Notes under the pieces: model-generated | The model's input: the letters and a program-made list of their open reading frames with translations, nothing else | Databases searched by the model: none | What the model was told of the DNA's origin: nothing | Shown here: positions 12,301 through 27,459 of the stretch, piece after piece | Position numbering within the stretch: the stretch's first letter is position 1 | Layout of the letters: each line of letters starts with the position of its first letter | Assembly (NCBI RefSeq): GCF_949628215.1 | Contig: NC_134278.1 | Location: forward strand, 37,032,115-37,096,114 | Origin: Phalacrocorax aristotelis | Lineage: Eukaryota > Chordata > Aves > Suliformes > Phalacrocoracidae | Length of the DNA: 64,000 bases | Direction: 5' to 3' | Position numbers and translations under genes: made by a program

Positions 12301-15300
12301 CTGTTTTTCTACAGAGGACAGCAGTGTCAAAGTACAAGTCCCTGAATGGATGTACTTCCCCGGTAGTGATCTATTCTCCTTAATCTTCCACCCATATCTT
12401 CAAAACCTAGAAATTCTTTTTCCTAACACTGGTCATAGCATCAGCAATTGTATGAGGTCACATATAACTGAATTAATGGAAAAAAAAAAAGTAATAACTA
12501 ACATGCATGCTATTTATTAGTACAAATGACTTTTGGATTACTTTTCCACATGGTTTTGTGAAATGAAAATTAATTTTGGCACGTAGCTCACCTGTCTGTT
12601 TTCTAGAGGGTACAACCCAGGAGGAAAGGCAGGGAATGAAGCATATGCCATTCTTTGGTTGTCCCCATTTTGTTGTCTGGCACTAGTACACCAATATATA
12701 AACTGCCACGTTTACAGTTGTCATTGTCATGTTACTCTCTGCCAATGTTGCTCCTGCATAGAGAAACTCCAGCAGAGGGGCAAGGCAGGCAGCTCTCACA
12801 CTGTAACATGTTGGATCACTGCAACTGCTTGCTTCAGTACTGCTGAACTGGAGATCTTGGTACCAGCAACTTTAATCTGGTGAATTCAAATGGAAAGCAG
12901 CATGTTTTCCATACGCAGCCTGCTGCAGTCTTGGTGTCTGGTTTCTTGTCACTACAGAGGCTGCTCAGCCAAGGGACAATAAACTGAATTCCACTGTGTT
13001 TGGGCATCACAGAGCTGCTTTCCCAAAATTTGTTCAGCTATTCTTCTGTAAACCTAGGTCAGACATTCACTTCCTCTCTAGATTTTTTTTTTTTGTTGTT
13101 TTCCCAAGAAGTCTTACTTGGGCAAAATATGCTAAGCACCAGAGCATCAGTGGTTTTTTTTTTTTTGGAGCTAAGTATCTGTGTAAAAAGAGATATTGAA
13201 AAATGATGTTGAATTAGAGTCACTGCTGGACTAATGTGAATCCTGTGATCTGCAGCCATTTAATGGGATGTGGTGTCTAGTGCAGTAAATTCATATAAGA
13301 TGTGATCCAAAGCTTGTTGAAATTGGTGAAAACATCTTCATTGACTGACTGGGCTTTCATCCAAGCCAGGTGGCTTCTATGCTTACCATTAAACCTAAAT
13401 GGTGTCTGTGTGTCTGGAAAGTTCAGGACTCTAATAATGTGTATTGTTCTAAATGTTTTTATTCATGCGTATAAAGGGTACAACGCTGCTGGCTGCAAGG
13501 TGGAATTGCTCGAGTACTGTCTGCAAACATAACATGTCTTCATTAGCAGTAAAGAGAAATGAACCTCAGGATACAATCTCCTACCTAAAATGAAAGAACT
13601 AGATTGTTGGTAAAATGATTGTATAGGACTCCTAAGCCTCTGTCCTTGGGCAAACCACAGCAAGTAAGTACCAGCTGCAAGTAGATACCAGTACAGGCCA
13701 CATTCTAGGTGAGAGAGCTGAATTTCCTGAATTTCCACCACTCAGTGAGGCTAGAAATAAATAACTAGCTCTTGCAAAGTTATGTCTCCTATTCCTCAGT
13801 ACTCCCCCATTTTTAAAATGTAAGGGCCTATAGATATAATTCAAGAAACAGTAAAGACATACCAGTAAATGTGGAAGTGTACTAGTCAAAGTTACCTGAT
13901 AGTACCAAAGCCCAGCAAACCTTGCCGATGTAATGGGACAATATTTATTCAGAGTAAATTACCTTTCTCAGTACTTGTAAGAGCTTAAAAAAATCCGATA
14001 TTTTAATTGATATATTGGATATTCTGATTCTAATAGTCTTGTCAGAGTATACTGCGGAATAAGTCCGTTTCACTTGCTACATGAATGCTTTTGATTTTAA
14101 TTACAATCCAAGCAAAAATTAAGTCTATAATGCGACACATTTCAGTTGATCTCTGTGAGATTCTCACTGGTACTCTTCTGTACAATCCGTCTCCCAGTTT
14201 AATTATTTCAGACTGTTTATACTTCTGTTTATCCAAAGAGGGAAATGTAGAAGAAATTAGGATTTGTGGTAAAATAGTCAGCATTTAATGAAATTCTTTA
14301 TTGTATAAAATCAGGATCACTTTTGTCTTTAGAAATCTGAGTGTAACTTGCAGACAAAGAATTGTCACTAAGATGGTAACCCAGAGTGTATTATTTTACT
14401 AGCAAGTACACTGAGGGCAACAGTTTCCTTACCTGCAGCCTCAAGTGCTGGCCTCCTAAGGGAGTCTATCTAGAAGGAGATAGTGTTATCTTTGTTTTGC
14501 TTGCAGTATGAAAGCTTGATGAGAAGAGTAAGGAACACATAAATGCTGTAGTCCTTGGAATCTATTCTTAGTTGAAATCTACTCTATCCAAACCCATGAT
14601 CGTGTTCTGGTATGTCAGTGTTTTTTACCAGCGTAATGTTTGGTAAGTTTTACGGAAGATAGTTAACATTTTGCAAGTCCCTTAGGCTGGTGGATTTACT
14701 TCTTGGCAAGGTGAGGGGAAATGTAGAGGCGGTGGCTCAGAGTTCTGAGTAGAGGTACTGAGTTCCTCAGTAGCCATGAGATTGTTTCCTTAATCTTTTC
14801 TACTGGGGTTGGTATGTTGTTTAAGCAGCACCTGTTGGATGAGCAGATGGAGTCAATTCCCAAGCCTAAGTCACTGTTGACTCTTATTTCTAAAAACAAA
14901 CATCAGATTCATTTTAGTGGGACTCATGTAGGTGAGCAAAGTGTGACCTGATCTTTCAAGGAATGACTCAAGTTGCTGGTGAACTTCAGATGGTTTGACT
15001 GGGGGGAAGGGGTGACTGACATACAAACATTGTGCAGGCAACTCACTTAACATCTTTCATCTCAGCAAGAGAGCATGGATACAAAACCTGCTCTCTAGTC
15101 TTTCTTGGGCTGTAGGCCCCTATCTCTGAAGTATTTTGGGGTGATACCTTTTGATTCTTCTGTCTGAGGCTGTGGCAGGCCTTCGATTCTGGTGTGCTAT
15201 GTTACTGTAAGAGTTATTTATCACCACTCTGAAGGGGCTGAGCCTAAAGCATGTGGATAGCCTTTTGGGGTGATAAGAGCTACAGTGATGAGGAACCTTT

Positions 15301-18300
15301 TTAAAACGTTATTTCTGTCTCCTTAGTGGGGGAAGAGAAAAACAACTGGATTTTACAACAGTAAGCAAGCTTATTTAGTCTAAATTTAATATTGTACTTC
15401 ACTATTAAAGTAATTGAATTTGGCATTGAGGAAGGGGAGTAACTGTCTTGCTAGCTGATTCATGAAGAGAAGCTCTCAGGAGACACAGGTTGCTCAGTGA
15501 CTCAGGTTAGTCATCAATAACAGCATGCCCTTTTGTTGTTGCCCATCTCCCTTGGGTAGAATAGAGCTCGTCTTGACAGTAAGAGTTCCAGGATTTGTTG
15601 TTGTTGTTGTTGGTTTTACCTCAGCCTAACTAATCCCCAACATTACTAGTAAGACAATGTGGAAAACTGCAACATGTTTCTTCAAGGAATAAACTTGCAG
15701 CAATTAATGCCTAGGAGTGACCTTTGCATATGTATCAACCTGCCTTTTGTTTGAATATACATATGTAGATGTGTATTTTTGCATACACGCCTATATAATG
15801 AGATATATATATTTATGTATCTATATAGTGTGCATATGTTAAGTATATTTATGTCTGTGTAGGTATGTGTGTCTACCTTTCTTAACCTTGGAATCACCAA
15901 TAGATGCTGTTTATCACTCCGTAAAAATAAACTACTGATTTTTGCATCCCCAGAGGAGAAGGAAAGGTAACGTGGTGCCTTGCACTGGTTGCTCAAGGTA
16001 TGTCAGCATCTGTCGGGGCCCCGTCTAAAATGACTGCTTTTTTATTTGAATGTCTGGACCTTATGGAATTGTAGCCATCGATGTCTGTCTTCTGTGTAAG
16101 CTAGAGTGCTAAAATCGTGGTGCTTGCTCAGCTGTCTCAGCTACTACATGTGTCTGGCTTCTACTTAAGTGCTTTACTTAAGTATCTTATTTCAGATAAT
16201 GAGATACTTACAAAACATCAAAATAGTTATACCAATATAAGATATCCACCAATATAATTGTGTTAGCTAATGGGGACAATACAGTGCCATAAATATTTCC
16301 TTTCCTACCTAGGAGAAAGGTAATGTCAGTGTAAACAATGTTAGGAAGATTTTTATCTGAGAGCCCTGACAGGGCTAGTGGTGGCAGTTGAAGACCTTAC
16401 TGCTCGTCACTTCAAAGTTGCTCTTCTGCCTGTTGCAGAACTCCAGGACAGAACACGTGCCTGCATTATAGCCCCTTTGGTTGCAGCCTTTTGTGTTTGC
16501 CTTCATGGGTACTGAAGGCAGGCTAGTAATATGCTGAACTGTGCAAATGAGCCTCTGCAGCACCAGGACTTGCCCAGTTTTGCCACTGTTGCAGGGATGA
16601 TGATAAGTTTTGGTAGGAGGAGGGTATCAAGCTTCTGCTTGTGACAAAGCCTTAAACAGCCACAGTTTCTGGCTTTCTGAATATCCCGTTTCATGGGATT
16701 GTTCTGCTGCAAACTCTGCCAGCAGGGTTGCCCTCAGAGCTTTTGTTTGTAGGCAGACCCTGAAACCATGCTCTTGTGCTCCATATTAAATACAAATCAG
16801 AATGTGTGATTGTGTATGTTCCCTTCACACATGCTGATAAGTTTTTCCTGTTGGCTTTTGGCTTTTTATGCTTTTACAAAAAGAGAGAATCTTGTTAACC
16901 TGCATATGCTAGGAGATATGGGCCGTTGTGATCCTTTACACCAATCTGCTATGTAACATGGGTCCTCTGGATTCACTGGATAGATCCCAGCTGAAGCAAG
17001 AGAATGTGACTCAGAAAAAAATATTCATTGGAATTTAATATTGGAAATTCCACCACAACTTTCACAAATGTGTTCTATTTCCTGAGATTTTCCTATATGG
17101 CAGAGGATGATATCAGGTATTATCTGTGCTATTAAAACCTTTGAGTGATTATTTGGAACAACTTAATAGTAGCATTACAAATCAATTAAACACTGCTTTC
17201 TTAATCATGGAATTGGGGTCTGCATTTGTCAGAGAAAGGCAAGTGAATTTTTCTGTGTCTTCATTTGAAAGACACCTTTGACCTGATGAATAATAGAGCA
17301 TCAGCAACTGAAATGTGTCATTACCTTGCTAAAGTGTTAGTGGAATTATCATCCCTGTCTAATCTGAAGAAACAGAATTCAAGTATGCATGAAACCTTTG
17401 ATGTGGATCTGAATCTCCTAAGGTCAGACAATCATGCTGAAGCATCTCTAATTGAGTGATCTGATATGTTTATATAGAAGCAGAGACAGGAATGGCATTT
17501 GAAGGATTTAGATAGCATGAAATTCTTCAGTAGGAACCTGCTAGGAAGCTAAAATTAGTTAGAAAGGAGATACAAAACTAGTCTTTGAACAGAGAAGACA
17601 GCTGCCTTGAAGGCCCTGATGTGCAAGCAGTCCCTTCCTACTTGGTGAGACTAGCTTGTCTGCAGCGAGGCCTCTTTTTCTGGCAAAGGATCCCAGCATC
17701 AGGCCCCAGGAGAGCCTGAAAGTTTGTGGGTTTATTCAGCATAATGTTCAGCAATATCTTTGGCTCTGTGGAGGGGACTCCTGTTGCCCTTAGAGGAGAT
17801 GTGTCTGCAGTTTATGGGATAATGATCAGATGGCTGCTGTGTTTGGGGATGCAGCTAGTCATCAAGAAATGGGGCTGCAGAAGTATAAAAGAAAAGGTAA
17901 TTTGTGCATACAGAGCTGCAAGAACACACAAGCTACATGGCTATAGTTGCATTTGTTGAAAGAGAAATAATGTTGACATTTTTTAATAAAGTTAGAAGCC
18001 TCATTCTGCTCTCTTTTGACTCAAAGGTAATTCTGTTATTGATCTGAATAATAGCAGTGGCAGTCAGCCCTAGTTTAGAGAATGATATCAACAAAATCCA
18101 TCATCCTAGCCTTACAAAAACATACGGATAGGACTTTGCAGTAATACAGTCCATTTTTATCTGAAACGTGGTGTTTGTCTAGAGCCATAAATGCATTTGT
18201 CTGTTGCTATTTTATATACTGCTGGGAAAACCTGTAAATATCCGTAAAAACCTAGCACAACAAATTCTGAATGACTAGCACTGCTGTTACTGCTGTTACT

Positions 18301-19343
18301 TTAAAGTGCATTATCAGGGGTGTGTATATCTGTGGTTGGCAGAATGACACATCTGTGCTGTGTGGATAGCAGCTGTCAGGAGAAAATAGTGAAAGTATTG
18401 ACAAGTTTATTTCACAAACTTGTTTTTCAAATACTTTGGAGCATTTTGGAATCATAATATCTGTGATCTTTCAGGATGAGAAAATAAATGCAAGCATAGC
18501 CGTTCTTAGGGAAAGGCTAGATGTTTTTTCCAAGTATCCAATCATTCTCTCAAATTCATGGTGGGGGTTTAGTAGCTGTGTGGGAGAAATATGGATGTGA
18601 CCTTGTGTTTATGTGGGAACAGGGTTCTCCGTAAAACCCAGTATGCCACTGCTGGGCTGGGCAGTACTGTAGTCTTGGACTTTGCGTTAATGTTTCTTTG
18701 AAACTTTATCATACTGTCAGGAGACTTTCTGCTGCATGTGACATCTTAGGGCTCCACATTCTTCGTCAACTTGTTGTTGTTTCAGAAATAGCTGGAGCTG
18801 CAGTTGGGTGTAACTGGGTGTCGGGCTATGGGTCCCAAGTGACAAAATATAGAGAGGGTGCAGCCTCTCAGGTAGGGTAGGAGGTGGCCAGCGGGACTTA
18901 CATCTTGAGCTAACAGAACCAAGACCCCACCCAGACAAAACCAGGCTTATTACTTATGTCTTATGGGCTGCTAGGTGTTTTTATCCGTTCTAATAGGTAA
19001 ATATTCCTATGCCACTGAGTTTTGATACTTAAAGCTAATGAGAAGGAAGAAATATGACTTATTTTTTTTTAGTGCCAAGAAATTTGTTTATATCTCATTT
19101 GCAGTAAGTACAGAAAATACAGCTGGGGATGCTTTATTCATTGTTACAAAACAATGTGACTGATAAATACATAGAACTAGTTCACAACACTTTCCGTGCT
19201 CTGCTGACTCACCATGTCACAAAAAGAAGATAATTGCATGTTTTCATCTTAAATGTTTAGGTGATAAACATGTTACGTAAGAGGAAATGTGTGTGAATTT
19301 CTTGCTAGGGGAATTTTTTGTTTTTATTTTTCTTGGCAAAATT
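6314..19343. other. Intron 1, first part, no feature recognised
   Basis: AT-rich intronic DNA. It contains simple sequence only: a (TTG)6 run at 15595-15612, an alternating TA-rich patch around 15780-15850, and T runs near 9213 and 13083. No CR1, LTR or exon-like segment is recognisable. Conserved regulatory elements may exist but cannot be recognised without cross-species alignment. Confidence 0.55.
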
Positions 19344-19990
19344 TAGAATAGAATAGAATATTTCAGTTGGAAGGAATGTACAGTGGTCATCTAGTCCAAG
19401 TGCCTGACCACTTCAGGGCTGACCAAAAGTTAAAGCATGGTATTAGGCACATTGTCCAAATGCCTCTTAAACTCTGACAGGCTTGGCATCGACCACCTTT
19501 CTTGGAAGCCTGGTCCAGTGCTTGGCCACCCCTTTGGTGAAGAAATGCTTCCTAATGGCCAGTCTAAACCTCCCCTGGCACAGCTTTGAACCGTTCCCAT
19601 GCGTCCTGTCACTGGATACCAGGGAGAAGAGCTCAGCACCTGCCTCTCCACTTGCCCTCCTCAGGAAGCTGTAGAGAGCAATGAGGTCGCCCCTCAGCCT
19701 CCTTTTATCGAAACTAGACAAGCCCAAAGTCCTCAGCCAGTCCTCACAGGACATTCCTTCCAGCCCTTTCACCAGCTTTGTTGCCCTCCTCTGGATGCAT
19801 CCAAGGACCTTCACATCCTTTTTAAACCGTGGGCCCCAGAACTGCCCACAATACAGAAGGTGAGGCCGCATCAATTCTGCACACAGCAGGATAATCACCT
19901 CTTTTGACCGGCTGGTTGTGCTGTGTTTGACGCACCCCAGGATGTGGTTTGCCCTCTTGGCTGCCAGGGCACACTGCTGACTCATACGGG
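19344..19990 (-). repeat. CR1 LINE fragment
   Basis: The minus strand encodes the C-terminal CR1 RT region, with motifs such as [37 protein letters not shown] and HWTRLPRKVV. It runs into a 3' end with TAGAATAGAATAG tail repeats at 19344-19356 and the TTTCAGTTGGAAGGAATGTAC block. The tail and 3' UTR differ from the 4.9 kb and 50.5 kb copies, so it is a different CR1 subfamily. It is 5'-truncated near 19990. It lies antisense to the host gene within intron 1. Confidence 0.92.
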
Positions 19991-22900
19991 TATTATAGCA
20001 TTTGCTTACTTTTCAAAACCTTCTTATAAAACTCCTCTCTTCAATGCTATTTCAGTGAACTTTAAACAATGACAAAGTATTTAACATATTTTAAGAAAAT
20101 AAAGAAATAAAACATAGTTATTGTGTTTTTCTTCCCTCCACAATCCTAGTCTACCAAGCAAGCTTGAGTCACATTAATGAAGTGATATCTCTTAAATCTC
20201 AGATTTTCAGCAATAGCAGAGTTGGACTTCCATGAGCAAGACACTAAACTGTTCCCTGCTCCCCTAACTCTGCAGGAGGAACTCTGAGATTCAAAGGTCA
20301 ATTTTCTGTTCATTACTGGAGGACTGAGAACTTAGTTTCCAAAAGTTCAGAACTTTACAGTTCTCAACAACCTTGCTGAACTGGGACTTTACTGGGAAGC
20401 AAATGATATTCTTCAGAATCAAATAACTTACAGAAATCAAAAGAAATAAACATATGAATAAAAGTAATATAGCATGGAGATCAGAGAACAACTTGTGTTT
20501 AATTAGGAGGTACTAAAGAGTAGCTGAATTAATAATGGTGGCAGTTATCATACTTGTATGTATGCATAGTAAACATTTTGAAAAGGAAGATAGATGTTGC
20601 TTGTTGAAAGGGTTTCTTTCATGATGCAAAATACTTGTTATAAATATGCCACTTTGACAAAAGAGAAGAGTATGAGGAGGAGTTAAATGTAGAATGCTAA
20701 ACAGGAGATTTAAATTATTCTTTCGCAACTTTGAGCTGTCTGTTGGAAAAAAATGCATGAAAATAACACTTTCTTTTTAACCACTCTCTTGAATTACTGA
20801 AACATATGTTAAATTACAAACAAACACATCTATTTATTGAAAGAAGTTAGCTGGCAGCTAGGGTTTGAATTGCTCGTCTTTTGAAATGAATTATTCTAGC
20901 CCTGCAGGATGGTTCCATCAGGAGAAGTTTTTGATAGCTGAAAATATGCTTTGAGTCCCTGAAATCTTCCAGGCTGCTCAAAGTTTCTCATGTCTTTTGT
21001 GCTAGCTACTAGGATCACCAGTCTTGTTTAAAAAAAAAAAAAAAGTCCTAGCATGTAATTCTAATAATTTTGAAACTTCTTGGCTCGCTGTTGGCTGAGA
21101 TATTTTAAATAACAGACCAAGTTACCAGCATGCTCTGGTAATCTGCCCTGTTTTAGCTAGAGGCCCAGCTGAAGAAGAACCAGTATGCCTTCCCAGTGTC
21201 CTCACAGGAAAATACCTATGACTAGGAAAGATCCTGTATCTGTAGCACAAATATAATTTCCAGCATATATTTTGTCAAATAGAAATGTAAAAGTTTTCAG
21301 GATAGTGTAGCTCCACGGAATGGAGCTCTTGCTGGAGGTTATGATCTAAACTGGCAGTGGGTTTTGCAAGCTTCCCTGCTAGAACAACCAACAGTGCATC
21401 CTGACCATCAATCTGGCAGTCAGCTGCTGCTTGCCAGGCTAGGCTGGGAAGCCTCTTGCTATGTTTCTCAGTCTGCATGGAGTCCTCTGGCTGCTAGTCT
21501 GTCAAGGTCTCTCTCATTTGGAGCTGCCTGCCTATACACAGTGGGACTTCCAAGTTCTGGTTCAGTTCCTGTTGCAAAGTCTTCAAGTTTCACTTTGTTG
21601 TAGGCATTTTTTATTTCCAGAAGCAATAATGGGTTTTTTGGTTTCACATTGATGCAGTGGAATACAAATTCATGTCGTTAATTAGAAGATCCAGCTTCAG
21701 CAGTATTCTTAGTCTTTTGTTAGGAAGTAATGAGCCAAGATTTGGGTCTCATAGCATCTGGTTTCCTCCAGTCCATTAGGGACTCAGGTGTAAGTGGATT
21801 TTCAACACTGTAGGAGTACATTGGTACTACTACAAGAAGAAAATGATGATAGAGTCACTTACTTCATTTGTGTACATCATTGGCAAGTCCTGTTTCCTGA
21901 AACAGAAGAAATAAAGAGAGGTAGGCTTGGGAGTGACTTGAGAGACTTTCTCAGCTGCACACAGCTCAAAGGCCCCTACACAGTACTGCCTCTAGCTGAT
22001 ATTTCTATAGAACCTTCTCTTTTAACTTTCTTGGTCTTTTTCCTTTTTCTGTGTGTTCCATATCTGTCTCCCCTTTTCTCTTACATGCTTACTGAAATAA
22101 TACCAAATAAATCCTTGAGCAAACTCCCATCATCTCTTGTTTTGTGTAGTGATAGATGTATTTGTACTTGCTAAAGGCTCCTTCATGTTTGAGTGTTACC
22201 TTGTTACTTGCACAGAAAGCAATAGTTTCTTAATTAAAAAAAATCTTAAATAAGAAACTTTCCCCTTCAACTTGTAATACATATGCATACACAGAAATAG
22301 GTTTAAATGCCATTTTTATAGCATGCATCTGACAAGGAGAATATGAGGTTAGCAGGCATTGGGCATGGAACAGTTTACTCTCTTCTGTAGCTTTATAGAA
22401 AAAGAATATGTTTTCCTTTGCTGACTGCTTGTGATTAGGAGTCTTTTAAAAAACAAACCTGTCTCAAATTTTAACGGCATTTCTTAAATACTGGACTCCT
22501 TCAAAGACACCATACAAATACCGCACAGAGGTAAAGGGGTACAGATTGCTTGGCTAAGTAGTGTCTCAGCAGCTCCCAGGGACCTGCAAACTGATTTTGC
22601 ATAAAGCTGAACAGATTGCCCTCCCAGTTCAATAGTGTGTTTCATATGGCATGTCCTTAATTATGTCTCTGTATGCAAGCGTAAGATTGCTGCTAGCAGG
22701 AGACCAGGGCAGTGCAGGCTGCATGCAGCCGCTGTTCAGGGACTGTTCTATTTCTTTTCAGACTGAAAAGTTCCGTGGTCAATTTTTAGGATATTGAAAC
22801 ATTGAGGTGCAGTTTTTCTTGAGGATGAAGTGTGGAAGGTGTTTTTAGCTATTTGGAGGCCTGTTCTGAGGAGACTGTATTTTCCTTCTATCACATGTAA

Positions 22901-25900
22901 TCCAGTATTTGCTACAGCAGGTAGCCACTTACTTTACTTTTGGGAATAGTTATGTAATGATGATTTTTTTTAAAATTTATTTTTATTGCAAAATTTTCTT
23001 CTTTTTTACCCTCCTTCACCTCACCCTAGCTTCTCATCTCCTTTTTCCATATGTACATAGCTGAGTTGTATTTTCCTGTGCCAAGAACAATGCATTAATC
23101 ATACAAACCTTTGTAATGGTCTGTCACAGTACTGCCATATCTCTGCAATAAAAATTGCAAGGGGTCAGTTGTGCTCTCCTTTCCTAAGCCAGGCAAAGAA
23201 AGAGAAATTTGGCAGGAACTCTCTGTCGCTACAGGTTGCAGATATAACAGGACCATGAGGAATTGCTTGTCAGCCTTGGTGAATGTGTGAGATTGTTTTT
23301 CATTGCTTCTGTATGAAAGCAGCAACACAGTGGAAACAGAAGAAAAGAATGCAGATGTTGCTTAGTGTGTTTGTGAGAGGCATTTGTCTCCTTGCTTTTC
23401 TAGGGAAGGTATGTGTAGGTTTGCAGTTAACACTGTTCAGAGTTCTGTTCATTTGATGTGGTTAGGGCTTGCATTTCTTTGTTAAAGTGTAGTATCTCCT
23501 TATTATCTGGGAGTATGTGTTAAGCCTAATCTCTGTTAGAAGTGAAGATTAGTAATCCTCTGCAGTAAATACATTACATCGGCATTTTACACTGCAACAA
23601 TCCCTTTGGTTTTGTTTGCGTGACTTGTAAAGGCAGAGACCCCCATGTGACATTCTTAGCTATGGGAGTGAGCTGAAGCTTGTGTTTATGTAACACAAAT
23701 GCTGTTTATGCAGTTCATATTTCAAATACCTGTAGCTGGTCATGCTTCAGCTTCTGCCGAACCATTTTCTCAGGGTGCAGTTTTGCTACTGATATAAACC
23801 GATGAGATTGTGGCGCTTACATTATTGATGCTCCTTCCCTTCTTCCCCTGGTTCCTGCATTGTGCTTGTGCAAGAAAAACTGCAGGAGCTGCTTGGCAGG
23901 AGGGAGTAACATTGTGTCATCTCAGTGACAGCCAGCGGTGAGATCTGCTTAGGTGTATCATCCAGCTGTACCCTAAAGGTGTCTCTGCCAAACGCAATAC
24001 ATTCAGTTTTCAGCTGAGTCAGTGAGCGGATCACGTGGCTGCTGCAGTTCTGGAATAAGGGCAGAGGTCAGGAAAGAGTAACAAGATTGAAAGAGAAGGA
24101 AGGGAACCAGCAGGACCATATCCATTGTTAGAGGCACAGGTCTAGATAGACATACGCCAGTCTGTGAAACAAGTCTTTGAGGTGGACTTAGGCATCCATT
24201 CTGTTTTGTTTTTTTTTTAAATGTCAGACTTCTAAAATGTGTGTGTGGTGCGACAAAGCAGCTTAGATGATATTTATCATAAGGCCTTGTTCTCAGCATG
24301 TGTCGTCTGAATACTTTTTGGGGTGGGATTTTGTGTTAGAAAGCAGGCTCTTTGTCCTTGGGTTCTGTCTGCAATAAGTGGACAGTTTAAGTTAGGCTTT
24401 TGGTGCCTTCAGTTCCAGGCAGTCAGGACAGTCAGTGCTACACATCCTGCTCACCAGCCAATCACTGAATGGTACCTGCTGTCATTCCCTCCACTTGCAG
24501 GCAGGAGGACTGAAGCCCAGGAAATGCCTTATTTCCAGAAGGTGGGTCTTAGAGCCCATAGCAGAAGACCAACCTCCCGCATCTACTTTGTGGGCACCGG
24601 ATGCTCAGCAACATGCCTGCTGACACGGTGAAGAGATTTAAAACTGAGAACGTGTCTGCTTTGTCCCTTTTATATTAACTGGGCTAATGAAATAAGGCAG
24701 AGAAGTTCTCTTTAATCATGGCTATTTCACAGTTCCTATTACTACTGCTACTTGAGTTATCTTGCCTATAGTATAGTAGAAGTAATATTCATTTATCCTA
24801 TCTGGGTTAGATAAATCCTGGATTAGTGAGATTTTTGCAGTGTATTGGATATCTTGGTTAAAATAGTATAGAATAATAAAATACTGCTGCCATTTAGTAA
24901 TGGAGAGACCACATGATAAACTCTGGTTCAGCAGCTGTCACTAGGCAAGCCTTCCTAGTACAGATGATCTTCTGGAAACAGATTCAGGAAGCATAGAGAG
25001 TGGGGAAAAGAAGGAAATTGTGACCTGTTGGAAGTGATGAGAAGCTTCCAGGGAATTTTGGACTGATGGTGTGATCTGATTTTCCTAAACCTCTGGTCCA
25101 GTCTGGACATGATTTATGATGCTAACACCCTGATTCTGCTGTTAAATGAACTATATGATTTATCTTTTAACCGGAGATCTCGTTCCCGGAGATCTGGGAG
25201 ATCTGTTGTTCCCTGTCCCCCAGAATAGTTATGTGGGAAACAGAAATCTTATAACAGAATAGTTTTCAGTCTAGCCAAAGACTTAAAAAGTAAAGTGGCT
25301 GAAAGCTGGAAATGAGGCAAATTCTGAACAGAAGCAAGCAAATATTTTAAGCGAAGACAGTTAATTAACTATGGGAAAAATTTACAGATTCTCTGTTATT
25401 ATCACTTCAGGAATGAAGCTTAGGGGGGGGAAAAAGTCCAAAGAAACTATTTACTCCTAAGAGGAATTAATTCAGGGATGCTGAAGGTCAGAACAGATAA
25501 TCCCAGTGGTCCTGCCTGGCCTGGCATGAGGATGTCTTTGAAGTATTTCTCCGAAGCAGTCTGAAACCTCCTGTTACCTGTTGCAAATCAGTGTAAAGAA
25601 ATGAAAACTAAGGGAAAAAGCTAGGATACTTTAGCTGAGATAGACTTTTTTATTTTTTTGTAAATCGGGCTACTGAACAAGTGATTAGCTCATTTTGGCA
25701 GTTCTGTGCATCAAAATGGGCATCCTATTTTTGTGCTTTTTAATCCTAATAAGGAGACCAGCTCCAAATACTGGGATAAAATGGAGACGTCTCTGGGAGT
25801 TTTTTGCCTGTCTTACTTTTGTGAATAAAAAAAATACATTAACCAAAGCCAGAGAAATGATGTTCAGAAAACAATCAGCCTATATAAAATATGGGAGACA

Positions 25901-27459
25901 AACATTGTATTATGATAGTAGACTGTTAGCTCTATCAGAGTTTTCTTCACCATGCTGAAGATAGATTAGGATCATATTATGTAAAGAGGCATGGATTTTT
26001 GTTTCAAAGTCAATGTCACTGCTTAATAAAAAGAGATGATATTGCCTGTTCATAGTTGTATTTATGGCTAATATTCTTTCATGACTACAAATAAATTTTT
26101 AAAAAACCAACATTGAACTGCCTGTTTGAGACAAGATAAACAGGATGCATGTGGAAGCTGCAGTCTCTTTATAGAATGCAAAATTAAGTGGGGGACATGT
26201 TTTCCTCTGAAACTTCTCACAATGGGTATATATTTTGATGGTGTATCTTGCATTGTCTTCTGGTGTGCTGAAATGTATTAAAACCAAAATATTTTGATGC
26301 TAAAGCAATCTATCCTGTGAGAATACAGATGCTTTCCCAAAGCAATGTGTGAATAGCCACGACCCAAGTTTTTTGGAACATGGTACCTCTGATTATATGG
26401 ATACTCTTTTTAAGATTCCTTTTGGTTGCATCGCACTCTGGAAACCTCGGAGGCAGCAAGGTACAAGGCTGAGTTTCACAAAGAGGATTGAAGTAACCAC
26501 CTCTGTAGTTTGTCAAGTGAGGATGTATTTTTCTCCAGGTGACTCTTGGCAGGAGCTCAGATCCTCTGCATAGGCTAGTGAGGAGGGGAAAACTGACACT
26601 GCTCTTTGTGTCATGTTGTCTTTGCTCAGCGTTTCATCTGGTCGAAAACGCTGGAAATTTTTGTAGCTCAGAGTAACCACAGATGAGAGCTGCAGGCAGG
26701 ATTGTGAGGCTGACGCACTTCTGCGGCACAGATCCAGTTGTAGAAGATGACAAAGGTCCTGTGGTTTTCTTGGGGAATAATCAGCTGGCTTCTGTTGTGG
26801 CAGATGCTCTGAGCATCCGTCTTAAACAATAAGACATAATTTAATAGGACTTTTAAAGTAACTAATGGTCTTGTTTCAGTTTACAGACTTAAATCATTTG
26901 GGGGAGGAGAAGATGCTACTTTTTTGGCTAAAAATTTTCAGGGCATTTTGTTTAAATTTATGCAGCTGGCACATCCACAGCTGATAACTCATGCAGATGT
27001 CATGTGGAAAATTGCAAGGCTTATGGCTAAAAAAAGCACCCCACAATTTATTTCACTTCAACATCTTAATTAGTTTTATAAAAATAAAAAGGAGAGATTA
27101 GGAAATGTAGGTTTGTGGGAGAATTCTCATGGTGTGAACAGTAAAATATTAGGGATTTGATTAAATCTGAGTTGCAGTTAAACTTGTGCCCAGTGTACAG
27201 ACTACCAGAAGACAGCAGATCAAAATGGGTACATGTAGATGCGTGGGTACTGGTACATGGCCTGGGCCTGAGCAATGGAGCTCTCTGGTACTGTGAAACT
27301 GTTGGAAGAATGGTTGCTGGCAGAGACAGCTTTGGCCAAGGCTTACTTACAGTCTCACAAACAGTTTGTGGCCATGATTTAGATGTTACAGCCTGCCAGG
27401 GATCTTTCCCAATGTATAGTCTGCACATAGCCACTCTGAGAGGGTGCAGGTTTAACAGA
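19991..27459. other. Intron 1, middle part, no gene recognised
   Basis: AT-rich intronic DNA with short open frames only. Minor patterns are a poly(A) run at 21030-21044, a G8 run near 25423, and three GGAGATCT-type copies in about 35 bp near 25172-25206. Nothing codes for a recognisable product. Confidence 0.55.
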
